A stretch of DNA of 64,000 bases from Scenedesmus sp. ARA3 (GCA_004335835.1 RWJK01001048.1:1-64000), one strand, 5' to 3'; numbered from the stretch's first letter, positions 1-12,352 are shown. Numbers and translations: made by a program. The notes: a model not told the origin generated them from the letters alone.

Positions 1-477
1 TGTTCAGACAACGGGCCTTTAGAAGCTCCCCATTGGTACCATCTGGCTGCTGCTGGCGCTGTCTGGAGGGTCCGCATTCCAGGACTGTAAGGCACGATGA
101 GGCGGGAGAGCGGTTGAGCAGTATAAATTTGGTACGGCAGCCATAAAATTGCTGCTAGCTCCAGCAGCGCATGCGAAAGATGGTGTACAAGGGCCATTCC
201 ACTGTAACGGTTACATAATTCCGACTCTGAGTCAGACGTGGCACGACGTGGCACGCCGACCTGCAGCACTAGAGAGGAGCACGGACCTGCTGTAAGCGTG
301 CAGCACTGAGCTCCTGCAGCCCCAGAACTTCTACCATCCGCTTTCAAAATGACAATGAAGGCTGTCACTCTCGACATCTCAACCACCTACACTGCTAAAC
401 ATCCACCCATGCACAGTACAGTGCCAAAAGTCAACCCCGCAGTCAAACCCAAGCATATGCGCCCGCCGATCCAACAC
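1..477. other. 3' flank of clpP, no gene seen
   Basis: This stretch lies downstream of the ClpP stop codon. I see no convincing reading frame with splice sites. It contains the probable poly(A) signal of the ClpP gene at 211-215 on the minus strand and is otherwise unremarkable. Confidence 0.5.
211..215 (-). terminator. Probable poly(A) signal TGTAA of clpP
   Basis: The minus strand reads TGTAA about 260 nt past the stop codon of the ClpP gene. TGTAA is the usual polyadenylation signal in Chlamydomonas and related green algae. The assignment rests only on motif and position. Confidence 0.4.
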
Positions 478-1597
478 CTAAGACTGAGACACATCGCCCC
501 AGTTTGCATCCATGCGCTCCTTGGGCGTCTTGCGAGGCGTGGTGGGCTCCTCGCCCTCGGGTGCTGATACTGGCACGGGGCGGGCGGGTGGTGGCGGCAA
601 GTCTGCCCTGCGCCGCTCAATCATCTCCTTGTACTGCTCCTTGGTCACCTGGCCACGGCAGTACAACATCAGACATGTCTGTTTTATATCTTGCCGAAGC
701 TGGAGCCTTTGGGTTGCAGACACCAGCAGACGTCACACCACACAGGTAGCTGGCTGCTGCCGAGAAGCACTGCAGTTCAAGTCCGCACAGAGACCAGCTG
801 GAAGCCGGCACACAGTTTTGTTTGCGCTGCCTGCCACTAGCCAGCGGCCTAGCCCCTGAGCCCCTGCTGCATAGCTAGTGAGAAGCATCTATCCGTCAAT
901 CTGTTCCTGCTGCGTTCTGCTGCGCAGTTGCCCCATTAAAGTTGACATCAGCTGCTGTGCAAGTTCCCCTGATGTAGCGCGCACCTTGTTCACGCTGAAC
1001 CAGGGCAGGCCTTTGCCTTGGCTGGGCATGAAGGGCTCAGTCTCACGCGACCTGGCAGCATCAGCAGCAGCAGCAGCAGCGGCAGCAGCAGGTGTTACAG
1101 CAGAGCCAGAGGCACTTCCAACCAGCCACAGTCCCCAGGCCCAGACGCATTAGGCGCCGCTGCAGCAGTTGTTGCAAGAACTGCTGCTGCTCAGCACACG
1201 CAGCATGTCAGCGCACACTAAGCTATTCACGGAGAGCTGTGTTGTGTCGCACCTGAAGCGCCAGCTGGGGCTGCTTGCTGCCATGAAGGCATCACACACA
1301 CAGCACACAACACAAAAGCGTGCACGGCTGACACAGCCCCGCACCTGAAGCGCCAGCTGTGGCTGCTGGCCGACTCACGCAACACACGTCAGCACACAAA
1401 AAATCACCTCACATGCACACAGCTGTGTTGCGCCGCACCTGAAGCGCCAGCTGGGGCTGCTTGCTGCCATGAAGGCGTCGCCGTCCATCACGCTGCGCTT
1501 GGCCAGGTCGTTGACGTCCGTCACGTAGCTCTCCTTGACAGCGGGGAAGCGCTTGTTGCTGCCCTTGATCTGGAACACAGCCTGAGGACATAAAAGA

Positions 1598-1634
<37 letters not shown>

Positions 1635-2517
1635 AGTCGAATTTTGGTCAATTGTTGTCAGTGCAACTGCTGCTCCTGCTGCCGTCGCCGCTGCCCCTGC
1701 TGCTGTCCCCGCACCTCATCGCCCCCGAGGGCATGGTGAATGATGTCATAGTATGAGCTACGCACAAAGCGGCATTGCTGCCACCACTGCTACCGCAGCC
1801 CCGGCCACCGCTGCCGCCACTGCAGCTGCTGCTGGTGCTGCTGCTGCTGCTGCTGCTGCCTCACATCGTCGCCGCCGATGACGTGGTCGATGATGCCGTA
1901 CTCATTACCACTGCTAAAGCATGCTGCTGCTGCTGCTGCTGCTGCTGTCACTGTCAACGCACCTCGTCGCCGCCGATGACGTGGTCAATGATGCCATACT
2001 CGCGCGCCTCGATGGGCGACATGTAGCGGTCGCGGTCGGTGTCCTCCTCGACCTTGGCCAGCGGCTGGCTCGTGTAGTCGGCCATGATGCGGTTCAGGTT
2101 CGCCTGCGCGATATATATCCAAAGCACATGCGCAGTACGCAGTAAGCATATGCAATGCGGATTGAGGCTGGCCCATGGAGTCGGCCATGATGCGCTGCGG
2201 TGCAAGGGAACAGCAATGACAGGGCAAGCATAGCACAGCAAATCACTTCAGCACTTGCTTATGGCGACAGTTGGCACGACAGCAGTAACAATACGAGCTT
2301 GTGATACTGTCCTACAAAGGTGCAGCCCCACCTTGTGGTGCATATTCTCCTTGGCCCTGGATCTCAATGTCCACCACCCGCCTGCCCGCTCAAAACCCCA
2401 GCCCACCACACACCCCACAACCCTAACAACCCTACACCCTGCCACCCCACCTTGTGGTACATGATCTCCTTGGCCTGGATCTCAATGTCCACTGCCTGCC
2501 CGCTGGCTCCGCCCAGC

Positions 2518-2548
<31 letters not shown>

Positions 2549-3841
2549 TGCTGTGGCGCTTGCCCTTCTTGCCGGCACCCAGCAGGAATGCACCCATGGA
2601 GGCAGCCAGGCCGAAGCAGTAGGTCTGCACGTCGGCGCGGCACAGCATCATGGCGTCGTAGATGCCCATGCCCGCAGTCACGGAGCCGCCTGCAGCAGCA
2701 CGGCACGCAGAGCACACACATGTGAGCAAACAAAGGACCAAACGATGTGTGAAGGCATGCGAGGGGAGGAGACGATAGGCAGCACATGGCAGGATGCAAG
2801 TGTCATGCAGCGTTGTGATGTTGTGCATGTGCATTTGCATGAAAAGGAATGCAGGCTGCAGCAGCCAGGAAAGGCATGAGCTGGAGCGGCTGCGCAGCTG
2901 TGCATGTGTTGCCGCATCTGCTGCCATTGCACGCAAACGCAGCGGCGCTGCTGCTGCTGCTGCTGCTGCTGGCGCTGCTGCTGGCGCTGCTGCTGGCGCT
3001 GCTGCAAGACAGGACGCCACTGAAGCGGAGTGCATTCCAGACTCTAATTCAATTGTGATGCATCGTCCACTTGAGCTGTTCACTTGCACATGCACGCTGA
3101 TTGCGACAGCTGCACTCGCAAGGCAACACGAGTATCCGCTGCTGCGCAATTGGTGTGCAGCGACAGCAGCAATTGCTGCTGTCGCTGCACACCAGCATGT
3201 CCAGCTGCTGTTGTTACCATGCGCAGCTTGCTGCTGTCTCCTGTGTTATCGCCAGGGTACCCATGCACCACTGCTGCTGCAACACCCATGCACTTGGGTG
3301 ACCACCACAGCAACAGTAGCAGCAGCTGCACAGCCCTGCGCCATTCGCACAGCGCATGCTCCTCAACCCCTGCCACCACCACCCAAGCTTGTCCTGCAAG
3401 TGCTGCTGCCAATGTGGCTGCTGTGCAGCCCCAGCTGCTGCCATTCAGCTAGCTGCAAGCACCCAACAGCACCCACTGCGCACCTGGTGAGTTGATGAAC
3501 AGCTTGATGTCTTTGGTGGCATCCTGGTTGTCCAGCAGCAGCAGCTGGCTCACCAGCGCGTCAGCACCAAAGTCCTCGACCTCGCCACCCAGGAACACGA
3601 TACGCTGGCGCAGCAGCAGACCGAAGGGGTCGCCTGCCATGTCCTGTGTGCGGGGAGCCAGGATAGGCTGGCCACCGTTCGCCTCGATCCATGGCCTGTC
3701 CCTGCCCTTGGCTGCGGCGTCGAACGGCTGCTGCTGGTTCGGAGTCCAGATCGCTGCCTGCACGCGCACGCTGCTGCGTCTGCTGCTTCGCGGCCTGCTG
3801 CTGGTTGTCACCTGGCTGCATGAGCTGGCCAGGAGCGACAT
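478..3841 (-). CDS. Nucleus-encoded ClpP protease proteolytic subunit
   Basis: Serine peptidase subunit of the Clp protease, probably the plastid complex, which degrades unfolded proteins fed to it by a ClpC-type chaperone. My model is exons 3841-3484, 2689-2451, 2103-1963, 1581-1439 and 706-478 (minus strand), 369 aa. The first four have matching phases and canonical splice sites. The last junction (acceptor near 706) is the least certain. The catalytic triad is intact: Ser150 in the ASMGA motif, His175 in MIHQPLGG and Asp224 in TDRDRYMS. A Ser/Arg-rich N-terminus of about 35 residues fits a chloroplast transit peptide; I chose the ATG at 3841 because the frame further upstream has no ATG. 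About 120 residues follow the usual ClpP end, ending in a Pro-rich tail. Three of its four introns carry copies of exon-intron junctions. Whether it is ClpP4, P5 or another paralogue cannot be told here. Confidence 0.88.
1235..1475. repeat. Three tandem copies of the clpP exon 4 donor junction
   Basis: The true exon 4 end and donor lie at 1439/1438. Near-identical copies of the last ~40 exon bases plus the start of the intron occur at about 1338-1370 and 1235-1290, giving a period of about 93 bp. Both extra copies keep the CAG|GTGCG donor and lie inside the following intron. Confidence 0.8.
1711..2010. repeat. Copies of the clpP exon 3 donor junction
   Basis: The real exon 3 end is at 1963. 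Two diverged copies of the exon end and donor lie downstream in the intron, starting near 1711 and 1861. The 1711 copy keeps GAG|GTGCGG. The 1861 copy reads GAT|GTGAGG. CTG triplet runs separate the copies. Confidence 0.75.
2076..2209. repeat. Partial copy of the clpP exon 3 acceptor junction
   Basis: The start of exon 3 (acceptor at 2104/2103) is echoed at 2180-2209 by a short copy that shares the GTCGGCCATGATGCG core (plus-strand sense) and keeps a CAG in front of it. It lies in the intron upstream of exon 3. Confidence 0.6.
2331..2512. repeat. Copy of the clpP exon 2 donor junction
   Basis: The end of exon 2 (donor at 2451/2450) has a copy at about 2331-2395, offset by 119 bp, inside the next intron. 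About 60 bp are recognisable, including the ACAAG|GTGGGG donor. Frame-breaking differences mean it is no longer an exon. Confidence 0.8.
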
Positions 3842-4581
3842 CTGCGATCGTTCAAGAAACAACAACGAAGTCTATGCAAAACGTGGCGACACTTTGACAT
3901 GCAATGCAAGGCAGGTTGGTGTATGAGGTGCAGACAACTGAGGTGTTGCTGCTGCACTGGCACAGAACAAGCTACGTTCACGTGTAACCAGCTTATAACT
4001 GCATTGGAAGTACCATTGCAGGCGTTGCAAACTCATGCTGTGGCTATGCTGGGTCAGCAGCAACAGCAGCAGCAGGCAAGTAGCACATGACCACTGTTGA
4101 AGCTTCTCAGGCCATGATCACCGGGTCCCACCTTGTGCAGCTGCTGCTAAAGCCTATGTAGTACAACTAAGGCTGCTACAGCGATCCAAATACTGTTGGC
4201 TCGTGGCCAATCCAAAGTCGCAGCAGCAGGTGAATTGCAGCTACTGTTCTTAAGGTCCAACACTGCCCTACGTGCTTGCAAAACGGTCGGTATGCTGAAC
4301 AAACCGGTCTGGTTCACTTTGACGACACCAGGGCTTTGACTGAGAGTAACACCGCTGGCTTGAACTTTGCAGCTTTCCTGACGACCACAGCAAGGACAGC
4401 TGCGGTGTTCAAACCATCATATGCAGTTCTTAAGATTCGTTTTTTTATTGTATCTTCTAGAAAAGCTTCTCACTAGTTGCAGCCGTGACCATTTGCTGCT
4501 GCTGCTGCCACACGAGGCAACATCTGTTGACATATCCGGCCACAATCACTCCACATCAAAGCTTAGTATGCTGTTGTACCG
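3842..4581. other. Divergent intergenic region between clpP and the MFS gene
   Basis: About 740 bp separate the start codons of the leftward ClpP gene and the rightward transporter gene, so it must hold both promoters and 5' UTRs. I see no clear TATA box or repeated operator. A T-rich patch (TTTTTTATTG) occurs near 4440. Confidence 0.5.
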
Positions 4582-6303
4582 ATGGTAAATCACCTGCGGC
4601 ACCGCACACATCACCATCACCAGGAACACAGCAGCAGGCCAGCAGCAGGGCCTCATGGGCACAGCGCTGCTCAGCACCACAACAATCCCCACCACCAGCC
4701 GCAGCTGCCTACGCTGCCCCAGCAGGAATCGGCACCGCATCAGCTCTTAGTGTTTGCTGCACCAGTGGCAGCTGATACGAGGCAGGCAGGTAGCACTGGG
4801 CGACTGCCGCTGCCATCTAGCCTGCGCTGGCTGCAGGTGAGAGTCAGAGGCGGCTGTTGCCTTGCCTTGCACATGACATGCTGCCTACAAAGGACAGCAG
4901 ACAGTAACAACACCTGCAGCAGCACACTGTGCATCCTAATGAGCCAATGGCATGCTTGGACAGCAAAGCAAAGCACACACGACATTGCTGCAATCACCTG
5001 CTTGTACAGCCAACAGCGCAGCTCAGCAAGCATACAAACCCAGCCACAAATCACTGTAACAAAATGCTGCATGTCGCTGTCGACTGCTGCGTGCTGAGTT
5101 GCAGCTCTGCCTGCTGCTGCTGTTTGCGCAGGGTGTGTTCTGTTTCAGCCTGGGGTACCCCTTCTTGCCGGGCTACCTCGCAGAGCACGGCCATGCAGGA
5201 GCAGGCACAGCATTGGCATTCGGCATCTATGGCGCAGCGTCCATCATAACGCTGCTGCTGCTCCTGATGGTGAGCAGCAGCAGAGGCAGCAGCAGCAGCA
5301 GCAGCAGGGGTGTGCTGCAGCGCCCATCAGCCAAGTTCTGGCTAATTGTGGCCAGCACTTCGCTGTCTGCAGCAGCTGGAGCAGCCAACACAGCAGCACC
5401 CGAAAGCTACCCAATCCTGCTGATGACAAAAGCCGTCCAGGGCTCAGCATCTGCCCTGTACTTTGTCTATACCCTGAACCTCGTAGCCGCAGTGTTTCCT
5501 GCAGCCCACAAAACCCAAGCGATGGCGTTTGTGTCGGCTGGGCTCACACTGGGAGATGCCTTAGGACCTGTGGCTGGTGGTGTTGTGTTTCAAGCCAGGG
5601 GTTTAAGGCAGGCCCTGGGTATGCAGCCGCTGGCATCAGGGCTGGCTCTGCTAGCGCTGCTGCTGCTGGTGGTGGCTTGGCCCAGCAGGAAGCGACCATG
5701 GGCGCTGCAGCAGCAGCAGCAGACAGATAGGCAGCAGCACCAGCAGGATCATCAGAAACACCAGAAACACCAGAAACACCTGCGGCAGCAGCAGCAGCCG
5801 CACAGACAGCAGCAGCAGCATCATGCTGATGTTAAATCGGCAGCAGGAGACTTGAGAGTGCCACTGCTGGCTGATCATCACCGTGCAGTGCTGCCAGCTT
5901 CGCCAACAGCTGCAGCAGCAGCTGCTGCAGCACACCGCAGTGCAGCTGTCAGCCGCCACTCTGCAGCACCAGCAACTGCAGTGCCGCATCCATCCTGCAC
6001 ACCTGCTGCTGCAGCTGCAGAAGGTGGCAAGCAGTCGGCACCCTCACTGCTGCAGCTGCTGAGCAATCCCGGAGTGCTGTCCCTGTGTGTGCTGGCGCTG
6101 ATGTGTCAAGCAGCACGGACAGCACTTGATCTGCTGCTGCCGATGCTGCTGCAGGGCAGCGTGCAGCCAGGTGTGGTTGGTGCACTGTTTGCTGGGGAGG
6201 CAGTGAGGTCAGTTGTGACACCTTTTGCGGTTGACTGGCTGCTGCATAAGCAGACAGAGAACAGGCGTGACCAGCAGGATGACTGTCGGCAGAGTTGTGT
6301 AGA

Positions 6304-6336
<33 letters not shown>

Positions 6337-6642
6337 GGGTGGTGGCAGTGATGCCACCAGAGCCAGCCACAGCAGCGGTGTCAGGCGGGACTTCTGCCAG
6401 CAAGTTGAACACACTGCTGCAAAGGCAAACAGCAGCAGCAACAACAGCAGCAGCACTGCACTTGCAGCCAACAAGCTGCTGTTTGTCTCGGCAGTAGGTA
6501 TGGCGATCAGTTGCTGCTTCGTGCTGACAGCTTGGCAGCTGCCTGCACTGGGCTGAAGCCTCGTACAGGCTGGCAGCAGCAGTAGCAGCAGCAGCGCAGG
6601 GAAAGGATGCACCTCCCCGCATGGCTGTGCCCGCACACTCAT

Positions 6643-6674
<32 letters not shown>

Positions 6675-7734
6675 TGTTCACCCTGCAGCTGCTGTTGCTG
6701 CTGGCATCCATGCAGCACCTGTCAGCAGCTCAGGCAGCATGTGGGATGGGCTCCACACAGCAGGCATGCCAGTGGCAAGCGCTGTCACTGCTGCAAAGCT
6801 CGAGCCCCAGCGCTGGCTCAGGTTCAGGGGAAGCTTGGGTTCTGGCAGCTTAGCGCTGTTCACAATCAGCAGCAGCAGCAGTGACAACCGCACCTTTCCA
6901 TCACACAGCCACCAGGCAGAAGAACTGGCGCAGTCAAGCCCAGGCACCGCTGCAGCAGCAGACGGCGCGGCATCAGCAGCAGATGGAGTTGAAGAAGTGG
7001 CTTTATCTCATGCAGCAGCAGATGGCGCGGCATCAGCAGCATACAAAGATGAAGAGGTGGAGTTCAATCATGCAGCTGCAGCTGGGCCCGAACCAGCAGC
7101 AGATGCAGCTGCTGCCGATAGTCTTGAGTTTGGGCTGCTGCAGCTGCTGCTGACGGGCTGCGTGCTGCTGCTGCTGGGTGGGTGCCACAGCAGCTGCGAG
7201 ACGCTGATCTATACAGTGCTCACAGACCTTGTGGAGGCAGCTGGTGATGCATGTGACAGCACTGAGGCTGATGTGCTAAGCGGCTGCACTGGCAGGACGC
7301 ACTGCTGTAGTGCTGGTTATGATGGCAGCGGCAGCAGCAGCTACGAGCAGTGCAGTGCGCAGGTGCTGCACGTGCCTGGCAAGCACTGTGCAAGCAGGGC
7401 AGGTGATGTCGGGGGTGCAGCTGCAGCTGATGAGGCGCGCATGGATGCAAGTGTTTGCTGTGCGCAAGGCAGTGGCGGTCATGGCGTGAGTGATGGCACT
7501 ACTAGTAGTACTGGCATGTCAGACAACAGCGAGGTTGTCATGGTGTTGTATGTGCTGTTCTGGGTTGTGGGTTTTACGGTTGGTGCTGGGGTGGCGGGAC
7601 TGCCAGTGAGTAGTGTGCCGGGTCAGCAGCTGACAGCATGTGCTGTCGGTCTGGTGCTTGCTTGCTCGGCGTTTTGGGCATGGCGAACAGCAGCGGCAGC
7701 TTTTGGCAGCACCATGCTGTCCTACTGCCAGTGA
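4582..7734 (+). CDS. Major facilitator superfamily transporter
   Basis: Twelve-helix secondary transporter of the drug/H+ antiporter or vesicular-monoamine type; the substrate is unknown. Proposed exon 1 is 4582-4836 (His-rich N-terminus; donor CTGCAG|GTGAGA). Exon 2 begins at 5132 and matches in phase. It carries helix 1 (GVFCFSLGYPFLPGYLAEHG), later helices, the loop around GLTLGDALGPVAGG (a typical motif C-like Gly/Pro segment of antiporters), a long Gln/His-rich central loop and helices 7-9. The frame hits a stop at 6556. The remaining helices (FGLLQLLLTGCVLLLL; MVLYVLFWVVGF) lie in another frame that ends at 7734. An intron somewhere in about 6490-6700 is therefore required, but I could not fix its ends. 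The last exon contains an acidic Ala-rich loop with an internal duplication (AAADGAASAA, twice). Confidence 0.65.
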
Positions 7735-8704
7735 CGTGATGCTGTTGATGTCGTTGATGCGATCGATTGCATCACGTCGGAGTCATTGAGCAAACGCGCA
7801 TATGGCGTGGCACATTCGTCATGTGCGCGTGCTCAATGATGGTGACTTGGAGCGGAGAGTGCAGGCTGTTGATGGTGTCATTGGTGTGGCTGCTGGTAAG
7901 TGTTTTGAAGGCTGTGGACCTCATTGAAGATCCTGGCACGCTTGCTGCCCCTGCACAACCTTGCAAACCTCCTTTGGTCAGCTGGCCAGCTGCTGAGGCG
8001 CGGGAGTGGGTAGAGCGCCTAAAGGGGTGGCAAGAGGCGACAAGCAGCTCATCACAGCCAGCTGTACTTAGACAATCTACAAGAAATCGCAGCTACGTTA
8101 TCCTGCACAAGCCGCTAGAGCTATGCATGTATGCCAAACTCATGGCAAGGACAGCCTGTCCTGTCCACTGAGTGTTGGCCTGCACAGATGCATCAAGCAT
8201 GGTATCTCCAAATACATTGATCCAGCCACGTGGTGCGAAGTTTCCAGCGCGGACTTCTCTGCCGCTGCCTTGTTTCATATGGAACCAGAACCCAGTCAAC
8301 TTGCTTGTTTTCAGTCATTAATAGGGCTGACTCAGTACATACGCGCTGAATGAAACACCTGCGCACCTCAGTATCCAAAGATATCTTGACGTAGCCGCCT
8401 GCTGCTGATCGCTGACGTGGCTTAGAATACAAAGATATACTTTGTTTCATGCTTGTCTCATCAAGGTGCCTTGAATTCAAGGTCTTGGCATCTTAGCGTT
8501 GCGCCAGCAACCGAAGGGAGACGTGACTGGTAACCGATGCTAGCTGTTTCTGCAACACTACGCTTAGCGTCGACTGCTTAAGGATCAATGGCGTTGGTTG
8601 AACCTTGGAATATACGTTTGATAGTTCGCAGTAGTAGACATCGTAGTAGACAGCATAGTAGACAGCACGCCACGTCAAGCACCGACAGCTGCAGGCGCTG
8701 CCCT
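7735..8704. other. Intergenic region before copy A
   Basis: About 1 kb without a supported gene. It contains a short imperfect tandem repeat of GTAGTAGACA-type units near 8630-8670, which may belong to the promoter of copy A. A similar CATAGTAGA...CACGCCA...CACGTCA string lies upstream of copy C near 17495-17530. Confidence 0.4.
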
Positions 8705-8705
8705 G

Positions 8706-8840
8706 GTGAGCCGACGCTACAGTCGAGCATAATATGAAAGTTTGTCTCATAATTATGCTCATGTGAGATATCTGGTTCCTGTAGCCGCTGCCTACGAACA
8801 CATTATTGACTCCCGCCACGATGGCGTATTGCCTTTGCAG
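8706..8840 (+). promoter_or_regulatory. Probable 5' UTR intron of copy A with an upstream ATG
   Basis: A donor (CTG|GTGAGC) at 8705/8706 and an acceptor (TTTGCAG) ending at 8840 flank a segment holding GACTCCCGCCACGATG at 8808-8823. The same element precedes copies B and C. Its ATG sits in strong Kozak context and is out of frame with the real start at 8886. Splicing would remove it. Confidence 0.45.
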
Positions 8841-8885
8841 AGTACTGCTGCAAGAATCACAGCCGTGCAACACAAGAAAACAAGC

Positions 8886-10739
8886 ATGGCAGTTTCAAGG
8901 ACGACATTGGCAGTGCTCGTCTTGGTATTTGCAGCAGGTGAGCAGTGGACCAAGCAACAGCAGCATCGTTCGTGTTGGCACAGCGCTACCAGCGATTCAG
9001 CACAGCGGCAGCTGTCCTTTAAGTTTAAATTGCTGCACACTCACCCCTGCACTGTCTGCTGCTTTTGGATGCTCTGCTTTCACCGTAACAGTTGCTGCAC
9101 CCAGCTGCCAGGCAGCCAGGCTCCTGCGAGGCCGCTTTGACAATGAAGACGACCCCAGCGGCTATGCTGCCTACACTGCTGCTCGCGCCATCGACCCCCT
9201 GGGCACAAAGGTCAGAAATGGCAACACTCCAGAGGCAGCCGAGTCAACGTCTAATGCAGCATACCTTGGTGAGTGTCATTTTGACAGGGCTGTATGCAAT
9301 CAATCACCACATATGCTGCCAGTGGGCTTGCATGCATCCTTCATGATCAGCTGGCTTGTTGACACCACACTGTGTCAGCTCCCATCACAGACAGCTGACC
9401 AGCTCAGCAGCTGCAACCAATCAGCACTTTCAAATCCCGCACTCTCTGCACGCTCACCACATCTCTGCTCCACTCTATGCAGGCGTCTAGTTTCTGCAAT
9501 CCCTGCAAGCTACTCACACCTCGCTCCTCTGCATGCAGGCGTCTACCGCGCCTCAACTGTTGGTGGCCAAGGCAAGCTGTCATTCGCCACAGTGGAGGCC
9601 ACACACGTGTCTGCCAACCCTGACAGGCGCAAGGAGGTCATCAAGCCTCGCACCAGGTCTGCTCAGGACCTGGGAAACTTGACTCCCCGGCCAGTCAACA
9701 TTGCAGGAGGAGCAGTGCAGGTGCCTGTGCTAGTGACAAACGGCGCGTCCGTGTCTCAAACGTGAGTGGCTGGTGACTAAGTGTGTGGCCACCTGCTAGT
9801 GCCATCAACACAGTATCGTTGAATGCGAGTGACCAGCAATGGGCCGGTGACAATTGCTTGCCTTGATGCCCAGCGGTTGAAGGTTGTACTGTTATGTGTT
9901 GGCATGGCAGCTGGCTTTGGCCTTTCTCGTAGGTGAATGAGTCACAGCCAAACATGACAAGACCTCATGCTGCTGCTGCTGCTGCTGCTGTTTCTGCTGG
10001 TGCTGCTGCAGGTATGAGGGTGCCACTGCCGCTGCCATGCCAGAGGCAGTCATTGTCAACCAGGGCGGCAAGCGCGGCAACAGGAAGACAGTCATCGCCA
10101 ACAGCATGCTCACGTCAAGCACCGCTGCAGCACCCAAGGCCAGCAAGGTTGGCTCCCTGGCCTCTACTGCACAGCCCGTGGGGTCGCTGGCCCTGTCAGG
10201 TGAGAATTGATCTTGCTGAGGCTGCTGCTGTTGCTGAGGTCCAGCAGGGGCCTGAGCGGGTCGTCGGGCCGCCTCGAGCTGCTTGAGTATGCTCACAGCA
10301 TAAATGCTGTGCCAGGACAGCATTTCAGAAGCTTTCCAGACTTGATCAGCAGCTGATGGATGTTGCCTAGGTAAAGAGACAGATCGCTCACGTAGCAGGC
10401 ACCGGCAACCAGAGCAGTAGCTAGCTTCTATAGAATGTGGGAGCACCGTTTGCACAGTGATCAGTCTTCTCCTGGCGGTGCTGGCGTACCACACTGGCTG
10501 TCCTCAGTAACAGCAAAGGCATATGCCGCATGTGCTGCCAAACCTTGCCTTTACCACGCCGACACCTCCTTTACCAGCTTGGTCAACTGAGCACACTACT
10601 GCACTGCACGTGGTGTTGCCCTGCAGGTGCTGCCAATGGCAAGATCACGCTGGCGCAGGCTGACAGCGCAGTGGCGATGGCGCAGACGGAGAAGGTCGAC
10701 CGCCTCAACCCCATCAGCCGCACCGCATGGCAGAACTGA
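8886..10739 (+). CDS. Secreted-type protein of unknown function, tandem copy A
   Basis: Five exons: 8886-8937, 9092-9268, 9539-9761, 10012-10199 and 10627-10739, summing to 753 nt (250 aa) with consistent phases. The N-terminus is a hydrophobic signal peptide (TLAVLVLVFAAVAAPSC), probably cut after CQA. The mature part is hydrophilic and Ala/Thr/Ser-rich and has no cysteine. Conserved blocks are RFDNEDDPSGY (exon 2), YRAST plus NPDRRKE (exon 3), VPVLVTNGASVSQT at the exon 3/4 border, VNQGGKRGNRKT (exon 4) and LAQADSAVAMAQTEKVDR (exon 5). I recognise no family or catalytic motif, and no membrane segment apart from the signal. Intron 2 holds a spurious copy of the exon 3 acceptor at 9477-9489. 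An extracellular-matrix or luminal role is only a guess. Confidence 0.8.
9477..9545 (+). repeat. Duplicated exon 3 acceptor in copy A
   Basis: ATGCAGGCGTCTA occurs at 9477-9489 and again at 9533-9545, where it is the true acceptor plus exon 3 start. The offset is 56 bp. Use of the upstream copy would give TAG shortly after the splice. Confidence 0.6.
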
Positions 10740-12352
10740 GGCAGTGGTGGTGCAGCGCACCATGCGGCACCGCTGCATGTACAATGATGCTGGTGTGCCA
10801 TGTCCAGGGCCTCTGCTGATGCTGCCAAAGCTTTTGAGAAACAAAAAAATGACAGGTTGTTTGGATTCAGTGATGATCTAGGTTGGTGACACCTTTGTGG
10901 GATGTGCTGGCTGGCTGTGATGCAGCATCTTGTGATGCTGCTTTGACATGTCAGTTAACCCAGCATGTTGAGCTAGCCGCATGCTACAGCATCTGTTGGC
11001 CACCAAGGCCGCAATGCTGTATCGTTTTCAGCAATTGCTTGTGCAAGCGCCTGCTTGCTGGTGCAGCTGCTGGCTTGCTGCATTACTTGCAGGAAGCCGC
11101 AGCTAAGTTGTCACAGTAGCATCCAGCACCTGATTTGGCGGCTTTGCTTGAAGCTGTCAAGAGTATGATGGTCCTGCTGGTCTTTAGAAGACTGTTTCAT
11201 GGGGTATCCTGTCCCGTTTGTGTCACACACCAGGCACAGTTTTGCAAGGGGGCAATGAACAGTGGCGGAACGTGCCACGATAGCAGGGGCTGCTGACGCA
11301 CAGGGCATTTGTGGCAGTCAGCAGCACAACCCCTGCTGGAGCCAAAGACACAATTGATTAATTTGACGCTTGGGATTCATGCAGGCAATTCAGTTGTTTC
11401 GTTTTGTGGTGACCCATGGCATCACTAAAGGAAGCAGCGCCATGGCATGCAGTGGTGTTTTTCACATTGCTGCGTGCATCCTGCTGCCACTGTAGGATGG
11501 GCCATTACAAACATACCATGCTCGCATACACCAAAGCACCAGCATCCTGGTTGCATTGTCCCATGAACCATTCGTCATGTTGTCCTAGCTAGCATGCACA
11601 TTCTTTTTTGTGGTAGCCTGTCTCGTTTTCTGCATTTGTACTCGGCGCTGAGCCAGTGCGCAGCAGCCCACACATGTCAGGCAGTGCTATGACGCCGCAA
11701 GGATGAGCATTTTGTGTGAGTAGCCTGGTGGATGGAGCGTCTGCCTGCTTTGCAGTGAAGCACCATTTGTGTTGATGTGAACGCAAGCTGGATGTGGCTA
11801 CATGCATTGGAAGCATGTGAGTCCGTTGCAGTTTCATGCATGTGAAAGCAATGCATGTGCATCATGCAGTGTACTTGCTGCTGAACAAGCAAAGCAGTAC
11901 AGCATGTTGGCAATGACAGCAGAGGTTTGCACCCATTTCACCGAGACAGCCTGCTGTGCAGCTGAGGTTCGTGTGCTGTTTGTTCGAAGATACACAGCAG
12001 GTGTGAGGTGGCTTGTTGGAGGGATACTTTGACCAACGATATTGAGTCATGATCATCTCACAACTGTCAAGGGCGGTGATCACGACAATGTGATCACGAC
12101 AATGGAAATATTTCAAATCAATGTCTTTTGTCGCTACTGAAGCATGTTCCCATGCTGACGTACCACGTAACGGAGGCTGGGCGTTTCGACCAAACAGCAA
12201 TCCCGGACTGATTAATGGCCTCTTGGCTGGTTCATTTGCTGTGTCTGGCTGATAAACGTAGTTGGGCGTTAGCACACTTCTCAGGGTCTGACTCTGGCAG
12301 CAATCACCGACACCAATCTCCGATAGCCCGCGGCCTTCACTCCATCGATAAG
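10740..12352. other. Intergenic region between copies A and B
   Basis: About 1.6 kb with no supported gene. It holds the 3' UTR of copy A and the promoter of copy B. I saw no TGTAA close behind the copy A stop. A GTGATCACGACAATG doublet lies near 12077-12104. Confidence 0.45.

Noticed and set aside
6106..6718. Cys/Leu-rich minus-strand frames over the MFS gene
   Set aside because: Antisense reading of Gln/Ala codons. The plus-strand frame gives coherent membrane helices.
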